Shown: positions 17,079 to 25,172 of the stretch, piece by piece
Layout: each line of letters begins with the position of its first letter
Position numbering within the stretch: position 1 is the first letter of the stretch
Assembly (NCBI RefSeq): GCF_004005905.1
Contig: NZ_SACO01000010.1
Location: 62,001 to 126,000 of the forward strand
From: Novosphingobium umbonatum
GTDB taxonomy: Bacteria > Pseudomonadota > Alphaproteobacteria > Sphingomonadales > Sphingomonadaceae
Direction: 5' to 3'
Length of the DNA: 64,000 nucleotides
Notes under the pieces: generated by a model
The model's database searches: none
What the model was told of the DNA's origin: nothing
Seen by the model: only the letters and a program-made list of their open reading frames with translations
Program-made: the position numbers and the translations under genes

Positions 17079-17858
17079 TTAAAACAGGCCGGGATAGGCC
17101 CCGCCATCCAGCGCCAGATGCTGGCCGGAAATAAAGCCCGCCTGCGCCGAACAGAGGAAAGCACAGGCATCGCCAAATTCGGCCGGTTGGCCAATGCGCC
17201 CTGCCGGTCCGCGCGCGCCGATGCGGGCATAGGCTTCCTCCAGTGTGATGCCATCCTGCGCCACATAGCGCTGGGCCAGACTGGCCAGACGGTCGGTATC
17301 AAACGGTCCGGGCAGCAGGTTGTTGATCGTCACATTGTCGCGCACGCTGTCAAACTGCGCCACCTTGGCCATAGCCATCAGACCGGCGCGGGCCGAAACC
17401 GACAGGCCCATATCCACCGCAGGCGTTTTGACCTGCGCCGAGGTGATGTTCACAATCCGCCCAAAACGCCTTTCGCGCATGCCGCCGATCACCGCGCGCA
17501 TCATGGCAATCGGGGACAGCATATTGCCCGCCACGGCGCTGGCCCAATCTTCCTCGCTGACTTCCTCCAACCGGCCTGCGCGCGGACCGTGGTTGTTGTT
17601 GACCAGAATATCGGGATCGGGGCAGGCCGCCAATACCGCCGCGCGGCCATCCGCGGTGCCCATGTCGCCCACCACATAATGCACCGTCGCGCCTGTGGCG
17701 GCCAGAATGCCTGCGGCGGCCTCTTCCAACCGGCCTGCATCGCGCCCGTTGATCCATACTTGCGCGCCCTCGCGCGCCAGCGAGGTGGCGCAGGCCAGTC
17801 CCAGCCCCTTGGAGGAAGCACAGACAATCGCCTTGCGCCCCTTGATGCCCAGATCCAT
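17079..17858 (-). CDS. SDR-family oxidoreductase with altered catalytic motif
   Basis: A 259-residue Rossmann-fold short-chain dehydrogenase: cofactor loop ASSKGLGLACA near residue 14, VNNNHGP near 87, active-site NITSAQ near 138, and C-terminal GFISGQHLALDGGAYPG. The usual Tyr-x3-Lys pair is absent: thirteen and seventeen residues after the Ser of SAQ stand Ser and Arg (LSVSARAGL). A subgroup of SDRs shares this SxxxR pattern, so it may bind nucleotide without classic dehydrogenase chemistry, or use another proton donor. It is transcribed away from the MFS gene from a shared 83-base intergenic region. Confidence 0.8.
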   Translation of the reverse strand: MDLGIKGRKAIVCASSKGLGLACATSLAREGAQVWINGRDAGRLEEAAAGILAATGATVHYVVGDMGTADGRAAVLAACPDPDILVNNNHGPRAGRLEEVSEEDWASAVAGNMLSPIAMMRAVIGGMRERRFGRIVNITSAQVKTPAVDMGLSVSARAGLMAMAKVAQFDSVRDNVTINNLLPGPFDTDRLASLAQRYVAQDGITLEEAYARIGARGPAGRIGQPAEFGDACAFLCSAQAGFISGQHLALDGGAYPGLF

Positions 17859-17904
17859 GGTAAAACTCCTTTATTCCCTGTCGGACAGCTTCTTGGCCTG
17901 CATC

Positions 17905-17921
17905 TTGTCGCAGTGCAACAA
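17905..17921. promoter_or_regulatory. Palindromic operator candidate between SDR and MFS genes
   Basis: TTGTCGCAGTGCAACAA is a 17-base palindrome with one mismatched pair, centred in the divergent promoter region of the SDR (-) and MFS (+) genes. The symmetry and placement suit a dimeric repressor controlling both directions. No regulator gene lies beside it. Confidence 0.4.
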
Positions 17922-17941
17922 GGGGCCTAAGGGAAGGGGCA

Positions 17942-19366
17942 ATGTCGAGTCCCCCGCTCCCCTCGGAAACTTCCGGCTATCGCCTGATCTGCCTGATCAT
18001 TGCTTCGGCGCTGTTTATGGAAACGCTGGATGCCACGGTGTTGGCAACCGCGCTGCCAACGCTGGCGCGCGATTTCGGGGTGCGCCCGCCAGCGGTGTCG
18101 GTGGCGGTAACGGCCTATCTGCTGGCCTTGGCGGTGTTCATTCCTGTCTCGGGCTATATGGCCGACCGCTATGGCGCGCGAAAAGTGTTTGCCAGCGCGA
18201 TTGGCCTGTTTGTGGCGGGGTCGCTGGCCTGCGCTCTGGCGCCTGCGTTGGACTGGATGGCCTTGGCCCGATTTGCGCAAGGGATCGGCGGGGCGATGAT
18301 GCTGCCGGTCGGGCGTCTGGTGATGCTGCGGGTGGTGCCCAAGAAAGATCTGGTCAATGCCGCCAGCTGGATGATGATGCCGGGGCTGCTGGGCACGATT
18401 CTGGGGCCGCCTTTGGGGGGCTTTATCGTCGCTTTGGCGCATTGGCGGATGATTTTCTGGATCAATGTGCCCACCGGCATCATCGCTTTGTGGTTCGTGC
18501 TGCGCCATATTCCCGATGTGCGTTCCGATGATGTGCCGCGCTTTGACTGGCTGGGCTTTATGCTGGCAGGCGGCGCCTTGGCGGGGCTGATGGTCGGGGC
18601 CGAACTGGCGGGGCCGGTGCATGCCTTGAGGGCCGCTGTTACGCCTCTGGCGGCGGGTATGGCGCTGGGGATGATCTATTTCATCCATGCGCGAAACCAT
18701 CCCGCGCCCTTGCTGGATTTCACCCTGCTGCGGGTGCAGACCTTTCGCCTGTCATGGATTGCCGGTTCGTTGACGCGGCTGATTCAGGGCGCGCAGCCCT
18801 TCCTCCTGTCCTTGATGCTGCAATATGGCTTTGGCTATTCGGCGGCCAAGACTGGCACGATTACCCTTGCCACCGCCTTGGGCAGCGTGGCGATGAAAGG
18901 GCTGGCAGGGCGGGTGCTGCGCCGTCTGGGTTATCGGCGTGGTTTGATTGTGATGGGCTTGCTGGGCACGCTGACTTATGGTGCTTGCGGCTTTTTCACC
19001 CCCGCATGGCCGCATTGGGCGATCCTGTTGGTTCTGGTGGCGGCGGGCTTTTTCCTAAGCTTTTCCTTCACCGCCTATAACACCATTGCCTATGAAGGCA
19101 TCGCCCATGATGACATGAGCAAGGCGACCAGTTTCTACACCACCTTCCAGCAGGTGACTCTGTCGCTGGGCGTGTGTTTTGCCGCGACCAGCCTGCAGCT
19201 TTCCATGCTGTGGCGCGGGGTGGAGCGGCCTGACCTGCCCGATTTTGCGCTGGCCTTCTGGATTGTGGCGGGCGTGTCGTTTCTGGCGATTTTCCCCAAT
19301 TGGCGCTTTGCCCATGATGCGGGGGCGGAAATGACCGGTGAAGGAACCGGCGTCGGCGGGGACTGA
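17942..19366 (+). CDS. MFS transporter, DHA2 (EmrB/QacA) drug-efflux type
   Basis: A 474-residue multi-pass inner-membrane protein. The start of the major facilitator fold METLDATVLATALPTLARDFG, motif A YMADRYGARKVF, and motif C-like PGLLGTILGPPLGGFI place it in the 14-helix DHA2 proton-antiport family that exports drugs or toxic organics. The ribosome site GGAAGGGG precedes ATG 17942. No membrane-fusion or outer-membrane partner is adjacent. Export of an aromatic compound linked to the neighbouring catabolic cluster is possible but not shown. Confidence 0.88.
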   Translation: MSSPPLPSETSGYRLICLIIASALFMETLDATVLATALPTLARDFGVRPPAVSVAVTAYLLALAVFIPVSGYMADRYGARKVFASAIGLFVAGSLACALAPALDWMALARFAQGIGGAMMLPVGRLVMLRVVPKKDLVNAASWMMMPGLLGTILGPPLGGFIVALAHWRMIFWINVPTGIIALWFVLRHIPDVRSDDVPRFDWLGFMLAGGALAGLMVGAELAGPVHALRAAVTPLAAGMALGMIYFIHARNHPAPLLDFTLLRVQTFRLSWIAGSLTRLIQGAQPFLLSLMLQYGFGYSAAKTGTITLATALGSVAMKGLAGRVLRRLGYRRGLIVMGLLGTLTYGACGFFTPAWPHWAILLVLVAAGFFLSFSFTAYNTIAYEGIAHDDMSKATSFYTTFQQVTLSLGVCFAATSLQLSMLWRGVERPDLPDFALAFWIVAGVSFLAIFPNWRFAHDAGAEMTGEGTGVGGD

Positions 19367-19457
19367 TTTTAACGCGCAAGCGACAGACGTATCAGTTCTG
19401 CGACAAATCTTATCGGTTGCGGCGCTTGACCCTTGGGGCGCTGCATGTCATGGCTCG

Positions 19458-19482
19458 GCTATTGATAATCACTCTTAATAGC
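19458..19482. promoter_or_regulatory. Fur-box-like inverted repeat
   Basis: Arms GCTATT (19458-19463) and AATAGC (19477-19482) flank a core TTGATAATCACTCTTAA, which resembles the alphaproteobacterial Fur box TGATAAT-N-ATTATCA in one full half-site and a degenerate second half. It ends six bases before the chosen start of the PepSY gene, so a bound repressor would also cover the ribosome site. It predicts iron control of the four-gene operon. Confidence 0.5.
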
Positions 19483-19488
19483 GAGTCA

Positions 19489-20121
19489 ATGAAAGCTCCC
19501 AAGGACCCCAAGCGCAAAAAGGCCCGCCAGTTCTGGATGCGCCAATTGCACCAATGGCACTGGATCAGCGCCGCCCTGTCGCTGGTGGGCATGCTGTTTT
19601 TTGCCATCACCGGCATCACGCTCAATCATGCCGATCTGGTCAGCGCCCAGCCCAAGGTGGAAAGCCGCGAGGGGCGACTCAGCCCTGCCTTGCTGGCCCA
19701 GTTGAAAGGGCCGGACGAGGGCGATGCGCCCGTGCCCGCCCCCGTGGCGCAGGAATTGGCGCGCATTTCGGGTCAGGCGCTGCAAGGCGCATCGGCGGAA
19801 TGGACGCCGGAGGAAGTGAACATCGATCTGCCGCGCCCCGGTGGCGATGGCTGGGTGCGGGTGCAAAGGGCCGATGGCGCGGTCACGTCTGAAACCACCT
19901 CGCGCGGGGCGGTATCCTTGGCCAATGACCTGCACAAAGGCCGCCATGCGGGCGGGATCTGGGTGTGGTTCCTCGATATATTCGCCGCCGCCTGCGTGAT
20001 CTTCACGCTGACCGGCCTGCTGTTGCTGCAAGTCCATGCCAAGCATCGCCCCAGCACATGGCCGATCGTCGCGGCGGGGCTGGTGGTGCCTGTGCTGCTG
20101 CTCCATTTCTTTGTTCCGTAA
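19489..20121 (+). CDS. PepSY-associated TM helix protein
   Basis: A protein of 210 residues from ATG 19489; the N-terminus MKAPKDPKRKKARQFWMRQ then LHQWHWISAALSLVGMLFFAITGITLNH is the family's usual beginning. An in-frame ATG at 19447 would place the Fur-like palindrome inside the gene and is less likely. Three transmembrane segments are visible, one near the N-terminus and two near the C-terminus (FLDIFAAACVIFTLTGLLLL and IVAAGLVVPVLLLHFF), with a periplasmic PepSY-like domain between. It is first in an operon with DUF2271, DUF4198 and ApbE proteins, a set often linked to iron uptake or flavinylated membrane reductases. Confidence 0.82.
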   Translation: MKAPKDPKRKKARQFWMRQLHQWHWISAALSLVGMLFFAITGITLNHADLVSAQPKVESREGRLSPALLAQLKGPDEGDAPVPAPVAQELARISGQALQGASAEWTPEEVNIDLPRPGGDGWVRVQRADGAVTSETTSRGAVSLANDLHKGRHAGGIWVWFLDIFAAACVIFTLTGLLLLQVHAKHRPSTWPIVAAGLVVPVLLLHFFVP

Positions 20122-20136
20122 AAGGTGTAATGCTCC

Positions 20137-20643
20137 ATGATCATCACCCCGAACCAAGCCCGCTGGGGCACCGCCTTGCTGGGCGCGACCACTTTGACCA
20201 GTCCCGCCATGGCCGGTTCCATCTCGGTGGAAGTGCCGCGCCTGTCGGTGGCCGAATATCACCGCCCCTATGTCGCCATCTGGATTGCCGCCGCCGATGG
20301 CAGCCAGACCCGCACGCTCGACGTGTGGTATGATGCCAAGCATCGCGGCGAACCGGGCACCAAATGGCTGTCGGACCTGCGCGCTTGGTGGCGCGAGGAA
20401 GGGCGCAATATGGCGACTATCCCTGTAGGCCTGAGCGGCCCGACCCGCGCGCCGGGCAAATATGTGATCCCCTTGCCCAAGGATCTGAAGGCTGGCGCCT
20501 ATGTGTTGAAGGTGGAAGCAGCCCGCGAAACCGGCGGCCGCGAACTGGTTTCCGTGCCGGTGACCATCGCGCCCAAGGGCGCCAAGGGCGGCGCGGCCCA
20601 AGGCAAGGGCGAGCTGGGCGCGGTCAGCGTCACGCTTCCCTGA
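20137..20643 (+). CDS. DUF2271 periplasmic protein
   Basis: A 168-residue protein with a hydrophobic leader ending TSPAMAGS near residue 27, then a beta-rich domain containing VEVPRLSVAEYHRPYVAIWI, TLDVWYDAK and KWLSDLRAWWRE, which matches DUF2271. The C-terminus is Lys/Gly-rich. Family members always travel with PepSY and ApbE genes, as here. The function is not established; a periplasmic flavinylation substrate or electron-transfer partner has been suggested by context. I see no clear flavinylation motif that would settle it. Confidence 0.82.
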   Translation: MIITPNQARWGTALLGATTLTSPAMAGSISVEVPRLSVAEYHRPYVAIWIAAADGSQTRTLDVWYDAKHRGEPGTKWLSDLRAWWREEGRNMATIPVGLSGPTRAPGKYVIPLPKDLKAGAYVLKVEAARETGGRELVSVPVTIAPKGAKGGAAQGKGELGAVSVTLP

Positions 20644-20716
20644 ACCCCATTGGCCTGATCCCCATGGCCCTGAACACAAGTTCCCCTGATCTCTCCCCCC
20701 TCAAGGAGTTTGTCCC

Positions 20717-21685
20717 ATGCGTAAAATTGCTCTTGGCCTGATGGCCACGGCGGCTGTCCTTGCCTTGCCGCAAACCGCCTCGGCCCATCGCCAGTGGTTG
20801 CTGCCCACCGCCACCACCCTGTCGGGCGATGACCCATGGGTGGATGTCGATGCGGCTGTGTCGAACGATCTGTTCTATCCCGACCATTTCCCGCTGCAAT
20901 TGGCGCAGGTGAAGGTGACCCAGCCCGATGGCAGCGAGGGCAAGCTGGAGCATGGCATCACCGGACGCCACCGTTCGACCTTTGACGTGCATCTGACGCA
21001 GGAAGGCACGTGGCGCATTGGCACGGCCAGCAGCAATATCATGGGCAGCTTCAAGGTGGATGGCGTGGAAAAGCGCGTGGGTCGCCGCCCTGGTCCGCCC
21101 GCTGGTGCATTCGGGCCCAATGGTGGTCCGGCCGGTGGCGCGCCTGCCGGTATGCCGCCGCGTGGTGAAGGCCGCCCCGAAGGCCAGCCGCCTGCCGGTG
21201 GTTTCGGAGGTCCCAATGGCGGGCCTAATGGTGGACCGGCGATGGAAACCGTCTCGATCGATGCGATCCCTGCCAATGCCACCGACATCAAGCTGACCGA
21301 AAGCATCAGCCGCAACGACATCTTTGTCACCCGTGGCAAACCGACCACCAACCTGTTCACCCCCACCGGCAAGGGGCTGGAATTCGTGCCTGTCACCCAT
21401 CCCGACGATCTGGTGGCGGGCCAGCCTGCCAAGTTCCGCTTCCTGATCGATGGCAAGCCTGCGGCGGGGCTGAAGCTGGAGATCATCCCCGGTGGCAAGC
21501 GTTACCGTGATGCCGAGGACGGCTTTACCGCCACCACCGATGCGCAAGGCGTGGCCACCATCAACTGGAAGGGCGCGGGCATGTATTGGTTCACCACCAG
21601 CGCCAGCGACAAGAACCCCAGCGACAAGCGCGCCACCGACCGTCGGATGAGCTATACCGCCACGGTCGAGGTGCAGGCGCTGTAA
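20717..21685 (+). CDS. DUF4198 periplasmic protein with Gly/Pro/Asn-rich insert
   Basis: A 322-residue exported protein (signal peptide ending TASAHRQW near residue 24; the first mature His suits metal binding). An N-terminal DUF4198 beta-sandwich covers about residues 24-115, and a C-terminal carrier-type beta domain about 175-320. Between them lies a low-complexity linker of about 50 residues rich in Gly, Pro and Asn with repeated GPNGGP units. DUF4198 proteins are related to periplasmic parts of metal transport systems. The ribosome site AAGGAG is strong, and the TAA stop overlaps the ATG of the next gene (TAATG). Confidence 0.83.
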   Translation: MRKIALGLMATAAVLALPQTASAHRQWLLPTATTLSGDDPWVDVDAAVSNDLFYPDHFPLQLAQVKVTQPDGSEGKLEHGITGRHRSTFDVHLTQEGTWRIGTASSNIMGSFKVDGVEKRVGRRPGPPAGAFGPNGGPAGGAPAGMPPRGEGRPEGQPPAGGFGGPNGGPNGGPAMETVSIDAIPANATDIKLTESISRNDIFVTRGKPTTNLFTPTGKGLEFVPVTHPDDLVAGQPAKFRFLIDGKPAAGLKLEIIPGGKRYRDAEDGFTATTDAQGVATINWKGAGMYWFTTSASDKNPSDKRATDRRMSYTATVEVQAL

Positions 21686-22689
21686 TGCAGCAAGGCCCGT
21701 TACGCATGCGTGTGGCCCTGCCCCTTGGGGTGGATGAGGCTGCGATGGCGCATCGGGTGGCGGGCCTGCCGGTGGTAACGTTGCCGGTTATAACATTGGC
21801 GGGGCAGACCATGGGCACGACTTGGCGCGTGCTGGTGGCGGCCCCGCTGGCGGCCAGCGGCCCTTTGCTGGCGCTGGTGCAGGGCCGTTTGGCGCAGGTG
21901 GTGGCGTCGATGAGCCATTGGCAGGCTGATAGCGAACTGGGCCGGTTCAACCGCGCACAGGCGGGCACATGGCAGGTTTTGTCCCGCGATTTTGCCGATG
22001 TGATGCAGGCGGCCTTTGCCATAGCCGGGGCGAGTGGTGGCGCGTTCAGCCCCGCCATGGGCCATCTGGTCAATCGCTGGGGCCATGGGCCGACAGGGCC
22101 GGTGGAAAAAGCGCCCGATGCCGCAGAAGTGGCTGCGCTGCTGCCCTTTTGCGATTGGCGCGCTCTGGCATGGGATGCGGCGGCGCGGCGCTTGCAACAG
22201 GCGGGCGGCGTGGCGCTGGACCTGTCGGGCATCGCCAAAGGCTTTGGCGTGGATGCGGTCAGCGATGCTTTGACCGCGCAGGGCTTTGCCCATCATCTGG
22301 TGGAAGTGGGCGGCGAATGGCGGGGCAGGGGCGTTGCGCCCGATGGTCGTCCATGGTGGGTCGATCTGGAAAATCCGCCGGGTGCTGATCTGCCGCCCTT
22401 GCGTATCGGCATGCATGGGCTGGCCGTGGCCACATCGGGCATCTGGGTGCGGGGCTGGCATACTCTGGACCCGCGTGATGGGATGCCGGCGGAACATGTG
22501 GCGGGATGCAGCGTGCTGCATGAAAGCGCCATGTGGGCCGATGGCTGGGCGAGCGCGCTGAGCGTGCTGGGGCCGGAGCAGGGTATGGCTTTGGCGCAAG
22601 CGCAAGGGCTGGCCGTGCGCTGGATCATCCCTTCCGATCAGGGCTTTGCCGAAAAGCTTTCGCCAGCCTTGCTCGATATGCTCGGCTAA
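21685..22689 (+). CDS. apbE: FAD:protein FMN transferase (ApbE family)
   Basis: A protein of 334 residues from ATG 21685, which overlaps the DUF4198 stop; an upstream in-frame start at 21586 lies inside that gene and is rejected. It shows the ApbE landmarks AGQTMGTTWRV, SGGAFSPAMGHLVNRWG, the Mg/FAD motif DLSGIAKGFGVDAVSDAL and the C-terminal ATSGIW then HTLDPRDG. The enzyme attaches FMN to Ser/Thr of exported flavoproteins in the periplasm. No lipobox or clear signal peptide is visible, which is unusual for the family. It probably flavinylates a partner coded in or near this operon. Confidence 0.87.
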   Translation: MQQGPLRMRVALPLGVDEAAMAHRVAGLPVVTLPVITLAGQTMGTTWRVLVAAPLAASGPLLALVQGRLAQVVASMSHWQADSELGRFNRAQAGTWQVLSRDFADVMQAAFAIAGASGGAFSPAMGHLVNRWGHGPTGPVEKAPDAAEVAALLPFCDWRALAWDAAARRLQQAGGVALDLSGIAKGFGVDAVSDALTAQGFAHHLVEVGGEWRGRGVAPDGRPWWVDLENPPGADLPPLRIGMHGLAVATSGIWVRGWHTLDPRDGMPAEHVAGCSVLHESAMWADGWASALSVLGPEQGMALAQAQGLAVRWIIPSDQGFAEKLSPALLDMLG

Positions 22690-22767
22690 ATTCAGCCCCA
22701 AATTTCAGTCATTGCCGATTCATCCTTTTGCGCTAACCTGTGCAATTGGATGAGTTGAAAGCAGGCT

Positions 22768-23652
22768 ATGACCGAAGAAGAAAAGAAACTGTCCCGCCGC
22801 TTTTACAAGGCCGAGCAGGAAGCCGGTTTTGTTGAAAAGCACACTTCGCACACCGCGCAGACCATCAGCCCCAGCTATAAGCTGGCCTTTCACGACACCG
22901 AATTCCTGCTGCGCGAGGAATTGCGGCCGGTGCGGTTTCAGCTGGAATTGCTGAAAACCGAAATGTTGATGGAAGAGGCGGGCATCGGCTCGATGCTGGT
23001 GTGCTATGGTTCGGCGCGTATCCCTGCGCCCGAACAGGTGGAGGCCAAGCTGGCCGCAGCCCAAACGCCGGAGGAAAAGGCGATTGCCCAGCGTCTGGCC
23101 GCCAATGCCAAATATTATGACGAGGCGCGCAAACTGGCCCGTATCGCCAGCCAATGCGCGATTGTCGAAAAGGGGATGCGCCAATTCGTGATCTGTTCGG
23201 GTGGTGGCCCCTCGATCATGGAAGCGGCCAATCGCGGCGCGGCAGAGGTTCATGCCGAAACCATCGGCCTCAACATCGTGTTGCCGCATGAACAGGCGCC
23301 CAACCCCTATGTCACCCCGCGTCTGGCGTTCCAGTTCCACTATTTCGCGCTGCGCAAGATGCATTTCCTGCTGCGCGCCCGTGCAGTGGCAGTGTTCCCC
23401 GGCGGGTTCGGCACGTTTGACGAATTTTTCGAGCTGCTGACGCTGATCCAGACTGGCAAGATGAAGCCGATCCCCATCCTGCTGTTCGGCAAGGATTTCT
23501 GGAACCGCGTGGTCAATTTCGAAGCCTTGGTGGAAGAGGGCGTGATCAACCGCGCCGATCTCGACCTGTTCACCTTTGTCGAACATGCTGAGGATGCGTG
23601 GAAGAAAATCACCGGCTTTTACGGCATTGATTGTCCGCCCTTGGAGGGCTGA
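22768..23652 (+). CDS. LOG-family nucleotide phosphoribohydrolase-like protein
   Basis: A 294-residue cytoplasmic protein with the LOG/TIGR00730 fold: VCYGSARIP, a VICSGGGPSIMEAANRGA stretch, and the signature FPGGFGTFDEFFE. LOG enzymes release cytokinin-type bases from N6-modified AMP or hydrolyse nucleoside monophosphates; older annotation as lysine decarboxylase is not supported. It is longer than the 190-residue plant-type LOG, with an extra N-terminal helical part of about 75 residues common in alphaproteobacteria. It is a separate unit from the ApbE operon. Confidence 0.85.
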   Translation: MTEEEKKLSRRFYKAEQEAGFVEKHTSHTAQTISPSYKLAFHDTEFLLREELRPVRFQLELLKTEMLMEEAGIGSMLVCYGSARIPAPEQVEAKLAAAQTPEEKAIAQRLAANAKYYDEARKLARIASQCAIVEKGMRQFVICSGGGPSIMEAANRGAAEVHAETIGLNIVLPHEQAPNPYVTPRLAFQFHYFALRKMHFLLRARAVAVFPGGFGTFDEFFELLTLIQTGKMKPIPILLFGKDFWNRVVNFEALVEEGVINRADLDLFTFVEHAEDAWKKITGFYGIDCPPLEG

Positions 23653-24174
23653 TCAGCCTATCCCCAACCCCAAGTCCAACCATTGCGCCAGCAGGCGGTG
23701 GAACGCGAAAGTGAAGCCGCCTGCAATCACCAGACCGCCGATGATGATGCCGCGCAAGGTCTGGCGATGGCGGACCAGATTGCCGCGTCTGGCCGAGATG
23801 ACCACCACGGGCAGGTTGGCCAGCGTGAAGATCGACAGCAGGTGGATCGGGGAATAATGGCCCGGCCGGATTTCCTGCACCAACAGGCTGGAGCCTGCGG
23901 TCAGCGCCATGGTTGCCACCCAGATCTTGCCCAACAGGCGGTGCCTTGCATCGCCCCGACGCCGCCACAGCAAGGCAGGTGTCAGCGCCAAGGCCAGCAA
24001 GGCAGGGGCCAGATGCAGCCAAACCGTCCAGCGCACCATCGCCCATTGCGGCATGCCCCGCGCAACCGCCAGTAATCCGCCGGCCAGCAGCACCAGCGTC
24101 AGCACTCCCAGCACGCGGTCGAGCCGGTCAGGGCCTTGATAGGCGGCGGGCGGCAATTTGTGTTGTTTATCCAT
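23653..24174 (-). CDS. DUF2306-like four-helix membrane protein
   Basis: A protein of 173 residues from ATG 24174; an alternative ATG at 24192 adds six residues. Four transmembrane helices are visible: VLGVLTLVLLAGGLLAVA, TVWLHLAPALLALALTPALLW, PIHLLSIFTLANLPVVVISA and GIIIGGLVIAGGFTFAF. Conserved His and Arg residues sit between them (WLHLAP, RRGDARHRLLGK, RRGNLVRHRQTLRG), as in DUF2306 proteins. Function unknown. It lies convergent to the LOG gene and a few dozen bases downstream of thiD, so it may share the thiD transcript. Confidence 0.7.
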   Translation of the reverse strand: MDKQHKLPPAAYQGPDRLDRVLGVLTLVLLAGGLLAVARGMPQWAMVRWTVWLHLAPALLALALTPALLWRRRGDARHRLLGKIWVATMALTAGSSLLVQEIRPGHYSPIHLLSIFTLANLPVVVISARRGNLVRHRQTLRGIIIGGLVIAGGFTFAFHRLLAQWLDLGLGIG

Positions 24175-24204
24175 GCGCTGGTTGTGCCCCATCGCCCTTG
24201 GGCG

Positions 24205-24951
24205 TCAAGCCCCCGCGTAGATCCCCATCGGCCCATGCCCCGCGCCAAAACCGGGCGCGGCCAGCAATCCGGCATGGACGAAATCGCTCCCCCGCTTGAC
24301 CGCGGCGGGCAGGTCCATCCCTTGGCCCAGACCGCAAGCAATCGCGCTGGCCAAGGTGCAGCCGGTGCCATGGGTGTGGCGCGTGTCGATGCGGGCGCTG
24401 GTGAAAACTTGCTCGGTGTCGCCACCGATCAGCCTGTCCTCGATCACCGGTTGGTCGCCATGGCCGCCCTTCACCAACAAAGCCTTGGCCTTGAGCCGCA
24501 CCGCCGCCTCGCCGCCCAGGGCCGCCAGTTCGGGCAAGTTCGGCGTGGTCAGCGTGGCCAGCGCCATCAACCGGCCAAAGGCCGCGATCGTGTCCGCATC
24601 GGCCAGCACGCCGCCACTGGTGGCCACCATCACCGGATCAAACACCACCGGCACGTCCAGCTTTTCCAGCCTGTCCGCCACCATATGCGCGATTGCAGCG
24701 CTGCCCAGCATGCCGATTTTCACCGCATCGACGCCAATATCGCCCACGCAGGCGTCGATCTGCGCCGCCACCATCTCGGGCGAGAGCACCTCCACCGCAT
24801 AGACGCCGCAAGTGTTCTGTGCGGTGATCGCGGTGATCGCGCTCATGCCATAGCCGCCCAGCAGGGTGATGGCTTTCAAATCCGCCTGTAGCCCCGCACC
24901 GCCGCTGCAATCGGAACCGGCTATGGTGAGAATGCGTGCCGGCTGTTTCAT
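24205..24951 (-). CDS. thiD: Hydroxymethylpyrimidine/phosphomethylpyrimidine kinase
   Basis: A protein of 248 residues from ATG 24951; the N-terminus ARILTIAGSDCSGGAGLQADLKAI is diagnostic, and longer readings run through the upstream gene. It is a ribokinase-fold enzyme with the substrate loop GGYGMSAITAITAQNT and the C-terminal anion-hole/ATP motif THGTGCTLASAIACGL. It phosphorylates HMP and HMP-P for thiamine biosynthesis. It overlaps the DUF1272 gene by four bases. No TPP riboswitch was recognised upstream. Confidence 0.94.
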   Translation of the reverse strand: MKQPARILTIAGSDCSGGAGLQADLKAITLLGGYGMSAITAITAQNTCGVYAVEVLSPEMVAAQIDACVGDIGVDAVKIGMLGSAAIAHMVADRLEKLDVPVVFDPVMVATSGGVLADADTIAAFGRLMALATLTTPNLPELAALGGEAAVRLKAKALLVKGGHGDQPVIEDRLIGGDTEQVFTSARIDTRHTHGTGCTLASAIACGLGQGMDLPAAVKRGSDFVHAGLLAAPGFGAGHGPMGIYAGA

Positions 24952-25172
24952 CCCTTGAAATGCCTTTGCGTGCTGGGCGGGTTCTTGGCGTGGTGCTTTT
25001 TTGCGCGGGTGGGGCGGTCCATCAGCTCGCCGCCGCAATTGGGGCATAGCTCGTCCAGAACATCGGCGCATTCCGCGCAAAAGGTGCATTCAAACGAACA
25101 GATGAAGGCGCCGGGCGCCTCTGCGGGCAGATCGCAGCCGCATTTTTCGCAATCGGGGCGCATTTCCAGCAT
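24948..25172 (-). CDS. DUF1272 zinc-ribbon-like small protein
   Basis: A protein of 74 residues from ATG 25172 (MLEMRPDCEKCGCDLP). Eight or more Cys occur in CEKCGC, ICSFECTFCAEC and LCPNCGG patterns, as in DUF1272, so it probably binds one or two zinc ions. The tail is Lys/His-rich. It overlaps thiD by four bases (ATGA) and would be co-expressed with it. Function unknown. Confidence 0.85.
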   Translation of the reverse strand: MLEMRPDCEKCGCDLPAEAPGAFICSFECTFCAECADVLDELCPNCGGELMDRPTRAKKHHAKNPPSTQRHFKG

